DNA of 64,000 nucleotides from Loxodes magnus (lineage: Eukaryota; Ciliophora; Karyorelictea; Loxodida; Loxodidae), in contig CAMPDV010000046.1 in NCBI GenBank assembly GCA_946699065.1, forward strand, positions 124,001 to 188,000, in the 5' to 3' direction. The position numbers and the translations under genes were made by a program. Below the pieces are notes generated by a model, which saw nothing but the letters and a program-made list of their open reading frames with translations, was not told the origin of the DNA and made no database searches. This document shows, one piece after another, positions 60,990-64,000 of the stretch (the stretch's first letter is position 1; every line of letters begins with the position of its first letter).

Positions 60990-63900
60990 TCAATTAAATG
61001 TAATTTTTTGGATGACAGAGTTATATTTTTTCTGTGTGTTAGAAGTCTAATAATCTTCGTCTTCACTTAGAGATTATTGATCATTCTATGAATCATCAGA
61101 AATACTACCATTAGATGAATCAAAATAGTTCCTCATCTTTTATACTTCCTTATGATCAATCTACTCGTTAAATATTAAATAAAATTTATTTTCAGGGATA
61201 AACTAACCTAAAATTTACTTTTTTGGTTCTAGAGGAGGGGAAATGAAAACAGAATCTAGAACAATTCTGAATTAATAATTACCTAAAAGCGTTATCGAGC
61301 ATAGCAGGAATTACTCTCGTCAAATGAGGTGCAGATAACTCAAGACATGGGTTAGTATTTACTTCTATTAGTCATGGCTTTAACTTCTAATCCAGCATAA
61401 AGTCATATCCAAAAATTTCAAAAGAATGCATTCTTTTATTGGAATCTATTTTTTAATATACAGCAATTACTGTATCTGTTATGATAGCCTCAATTTAAGG
61501 AAGAATATCTCGTTCGAAAACAACTTAAAGATCGCTGTGATGAGTCTCGATGTATCTATTGAAGTCTCCAAAAGAAAGCTTGTTTCCATATTCAAATTTT
61601 CCATAGTCTTCTTCAAACTTCTATATAGCGTCATTTGTTAAGTGGATAGTTTTGTTATCAAGATTTTTTAAAGTGAACTACTTAGAAGTAGTTCGTAAAT
61701 AACCATCTCTGTAGAAATATGCCATAATATTTCCATTAATACTAGTAATCATTGCATAGACTCTAATATCGAATTTCCTTTTGTGAACTAAGAATGGTTT
61801 TGTTATATATTCTTAAATAATCCAAGTATGCTTGTTATGTTTATTTGCTCCTGTTATTAACTTTTAAATTTACCATAAATCATCGCAAACTAATATTCCT
61901 TATCCTCTATTAGAGTTTTCTCCTGGCTTTATAATTCATATATTCAAGGGTTTCTCGCTTTTTTATTAGCTGTCTTAGCTTTCTGATTCTTTATCAATTA
62001 GTTGCTGTCTCCTTTAAAACTCCTTTTAGAATTGTAAAAATACCTCATCTTTGATACCTTTCTTTATATGATAACTTAAAGGAATATAATCGAAAGGATT
62101 TTTGTTAACTAATTTATAATATTGAATCATATTTAATAGCAAAGCTTTTTTATTAGCTAGGTGATGGTTAAACTCTAAGTGATTATATAGGTTAATCTAT
62201 TTAGGATCGAATTGAGTAAAATATTTCTATTTCTTTATTTTTTGATTCTTTATAATCTAGTTATATCCACAGTTTTCATACTCTTTTTAGACTTAAGTTT
62301 TATTCTTATTCATGAACTTTATGATATGCTAGTTCTAGCTAAATTTTCGCTGTTATTTCTCTTATGTAACTGTAAGAATGTCCTAGTTCATTGACATTTT
62401 TTAAAATTGCTCGTAAGTTATTAGTCTTGCAATATGTTATCTCTCTTTTCATTATGTTCATAGTAGATTTACTTAATGCATATTTTCCCTCTTTTCAAAA
62501 TGCCATCATCATCTTTACCTTACTAGCTTCTTAACTAGCTATCCATTATTTCCTTTTTCTACATAAAATGAATAGCTTGTTTGCTAATTACTTGCAGTTG
62601 TCGCTTAAATGACTGGATGACTTTGCTTGATAAAAGGAATGTTGGATATTTCTGAAATATGCTGGTTCTTTTATTTAATAAAGATACCATTACATTATTG
62701 AATTTTCTTCGATAGTTTGTATTATAAAGCTTCAATTATCTAGCATAAAAGAAATTTGTCTTACTTAGCTGACTGCCTTAAATCAGTATCACTTCTTTCC
62801 TTTTTAAATAGCTTTTTAAATAAATTAGTTTTGGACATTTTTGAAGTCTAGATTTAATTTAGGTGCTAGTTTTCCTATTATTTAGATTTCTAACTATCAG
62901 CTTATATTTTCATTTCAGGTATTGATTTAAGAGTTTAATATTTCTTCTACTCTTCCTTTATATCCTATTCACTATTCACCACTATTGTCATATTTACTTT
63001 CTAACTTCTTTTTTTTTCTTAATTACTACCAAAGTTTTCTTGGCAGAAATTAGTTTTAATTTAGCTGTTATTTAACTCTGAGTTATCTATATCTAAAAAG
63101 CTGCTATAATTTTTAGTGACTCGTTATTTAAAAATAGGAGCTTTACTCGTCTTTACCTAAATTTAATTTAGGCTAGTCTATTCTTTTTAATTTTGAGTTT
63201 CATTCTCTTTTTTTATGTGCTTTAGTACCTTTAGCTAAATAGTCTCGCTTTTCTAATTTTATTTGGAGGCGAAATTTTTGTTTGCCTATAATTTACTTTT
63301 TTCCTATAAATTGATTTTCTAATCTTTGACTTTATTAGGTATTAGGTTTTATATTTGCTAATCTTCTGTGTTTTGCTGTATTTTGCCAAAGCTATCTTAG
63401 TTAGTAATTTCCAAGATTTCTATTTAATAACTATTATCTTGGTCTTCAATTTATTCCATGCTTTTAATGGCTTCTAGTTGTTTAGTTTCTAAGTTGAACT
63501 AACTGCAACTTGTATCTTAATTCTGCGTTAGTTTTTTGTCAGAAATAAGTATTGGATTGTAGTTAAATTGCTTCTTTATGAGATTCGCACTGTCTACTGT
63601 TATATTTTTATCTTATACTCATGTATTTGTATCTGTATTTTGATTATTCAAATCAAGCCACTCACTCTGCACTTCTTCAATTTTCGCTATTCCATTTTAT
63701 CGATTTTATTTTATATTATCCATTCAAAAATAGGCTTCTTTATTCTTAGTGGAATTCCCCGCAGAAGCACAAGAGATACTATTATTTCTGATTTATTTTC
63801 TCATGCTAACAATGTTTTTTCATATTTGGTTCTAGAAAGGAGTAAAGGTTTTCTAATACTTTTACATCTTCTAAGCCTCTTTTTAATTATTAGCTTTCAG

Positions 63901-64000
63901 ATTCTAATTCAGATTTTTACTTTCTTTGATTAAGGGTAATTATCCTACTGCTTATCTTTAGGGACTTGTTGAGAAATACTTCTAAGAAGCCTTTTTATCT
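60990..64000 (-). CDS. Tubulin-tyrosine-ligase-like protein (TTLL), 5' end beyond window
   Basis: Minus-strand TTL-domain protein ending at TGA 60990-60992. From 5' to 3': a long Q/N/K-rich leader that stays in frame from the window edge to about 62840, the TTL N-terminal motif ('SFYVEKGNNGQLVKKLV', 'RQRWWWHF', 'VNLLWTQWK'), 'NPFDYIPLSYHIKKG', the ATP-grasp motif 'NIWIIKPGENSNRGQGI' (W=TGA), 'TWIIQEYITKPFLVHKRKFD', 'DIRVYAMI', 'FEIFGYDFMLD' and 'LIEVNTNPCLE'. A 16-nt intron (61267-61282) restores the frame into 'IVLDSVFISPP'. TTLL enzymes ligate tyrosine, glutamate or glycine to tubulin tails in cilia and cortex; which amino acid is used cannot be told here. A shorter protein could start at ATG 62838 (610 residues), but the upstream frame stays open, so the gene probably begins outside the window. 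Confidence 0.92.
61267..61282 (-). other. 16-nt GT-AG intron in the TTLL gene
   Basis: gtaattattaattcag on the minus strand. Removing it joins '...AMLDNAFR' to 'IVLDSVFISPPLEPKKQ', the expected TTL C-terminus, and gives a coding length from ATG 62838 that is an exact multiple of three (611 codons with stop). Confidence 0.85.

Noticed and set aside
63568-63933. 121-codon plus-strand hydrophobic ORF resembling a membrane protein
   Set aside because: Antisense to the Q/N/K-rich leader of the TTLL gene; antisense of Lys/Asn codons gives Phe/Ile/Leu runs.
1-64000. tRNA, rRNA or telomere repeats
   Set aside because: No cloverleaf with A/B boxes, no rRNA core sequence and no C4A4/C4A2-type telomeric tract was found by eye on either strand.

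Overview
The window is nuclear DNA of a ciliate in which all three stop codons are used as sense codons. TAA and TAG fall where glutamine belongs. TGA falls where conserved tryptophans belong, for example Myb core Trp, the W of 'GVILWEIS' in a kinase fold and of 'NIWIIKPGENSNRGQGI' in a tubulin-ligase fold. Every well-bounded gene nevertheless ends in TGA. That pattern matches the karyorelict nuclear code (table 27, e.g. Loxodes/Parduczia); the Condylostoma code (table 28) is the alternative. GT-AG introns of 15-16 nt are visible, one of them proven by the frame of a conserved domain. Karyorelict/heterotrich (Postciliodesmatophora) origin is an inference. Because standard-code ORF finding fragments everything, most genes below were read by hand with TAA/TAG=Q and TGA=W.

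Layout. 1-12740 (minus): about 103 tandem 123-bp units, each one 41-residue WD40 repeat, part of one giant protein running off the left edge. 12740-34125: two near-identical copies (period about 11.7 kb) of a block holding a 5'-truncated LINE, a possible zinc-finger-like gene, a small basic-protein gene and an intact coiled-coil/WD40 gene. About 2 kb present only between the copies carries one extra gene. 34117-35180 (minus): a second WD40 array with eight perfect 126-bp units. 35.2-36.76 kb: T-rich spacer with a GC-richer, foldable 260-bp segment. 36761-38671 (plus): a pseudokinase fused to a seven-blade WD40 propeller. 38.8-40.2 kb: another gene. 40.2-52.1 kb: nested LINEs, with a full-length 6.05-kb element (45275-51323) flanked by an 18-bp target-site duplication and inserted into an older LINE. 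53.9-64 kb: ordinary genes (coiled-coil protein, basic protein, two-repeat Myb protein, tubulin-tyrosine-ligase-like protein) separated by 1.5-1.9 kb AT-rich spacers.

The striking part is the WD40 theme. Four unrelated loci encode WD40 propellers. In the giant array the framework is almost frozen, while variation is confined to the residues after the GH dipeptide and around the b-c turn, i.e. the top face of the propeller. Multi-unit blocks have been copied within the array. This resembles the diversifying WD40 recognition domains of fungal NLR/HET proteins, and is the best candidate here for an undescribed recognition or self-marker system. The function is inference.
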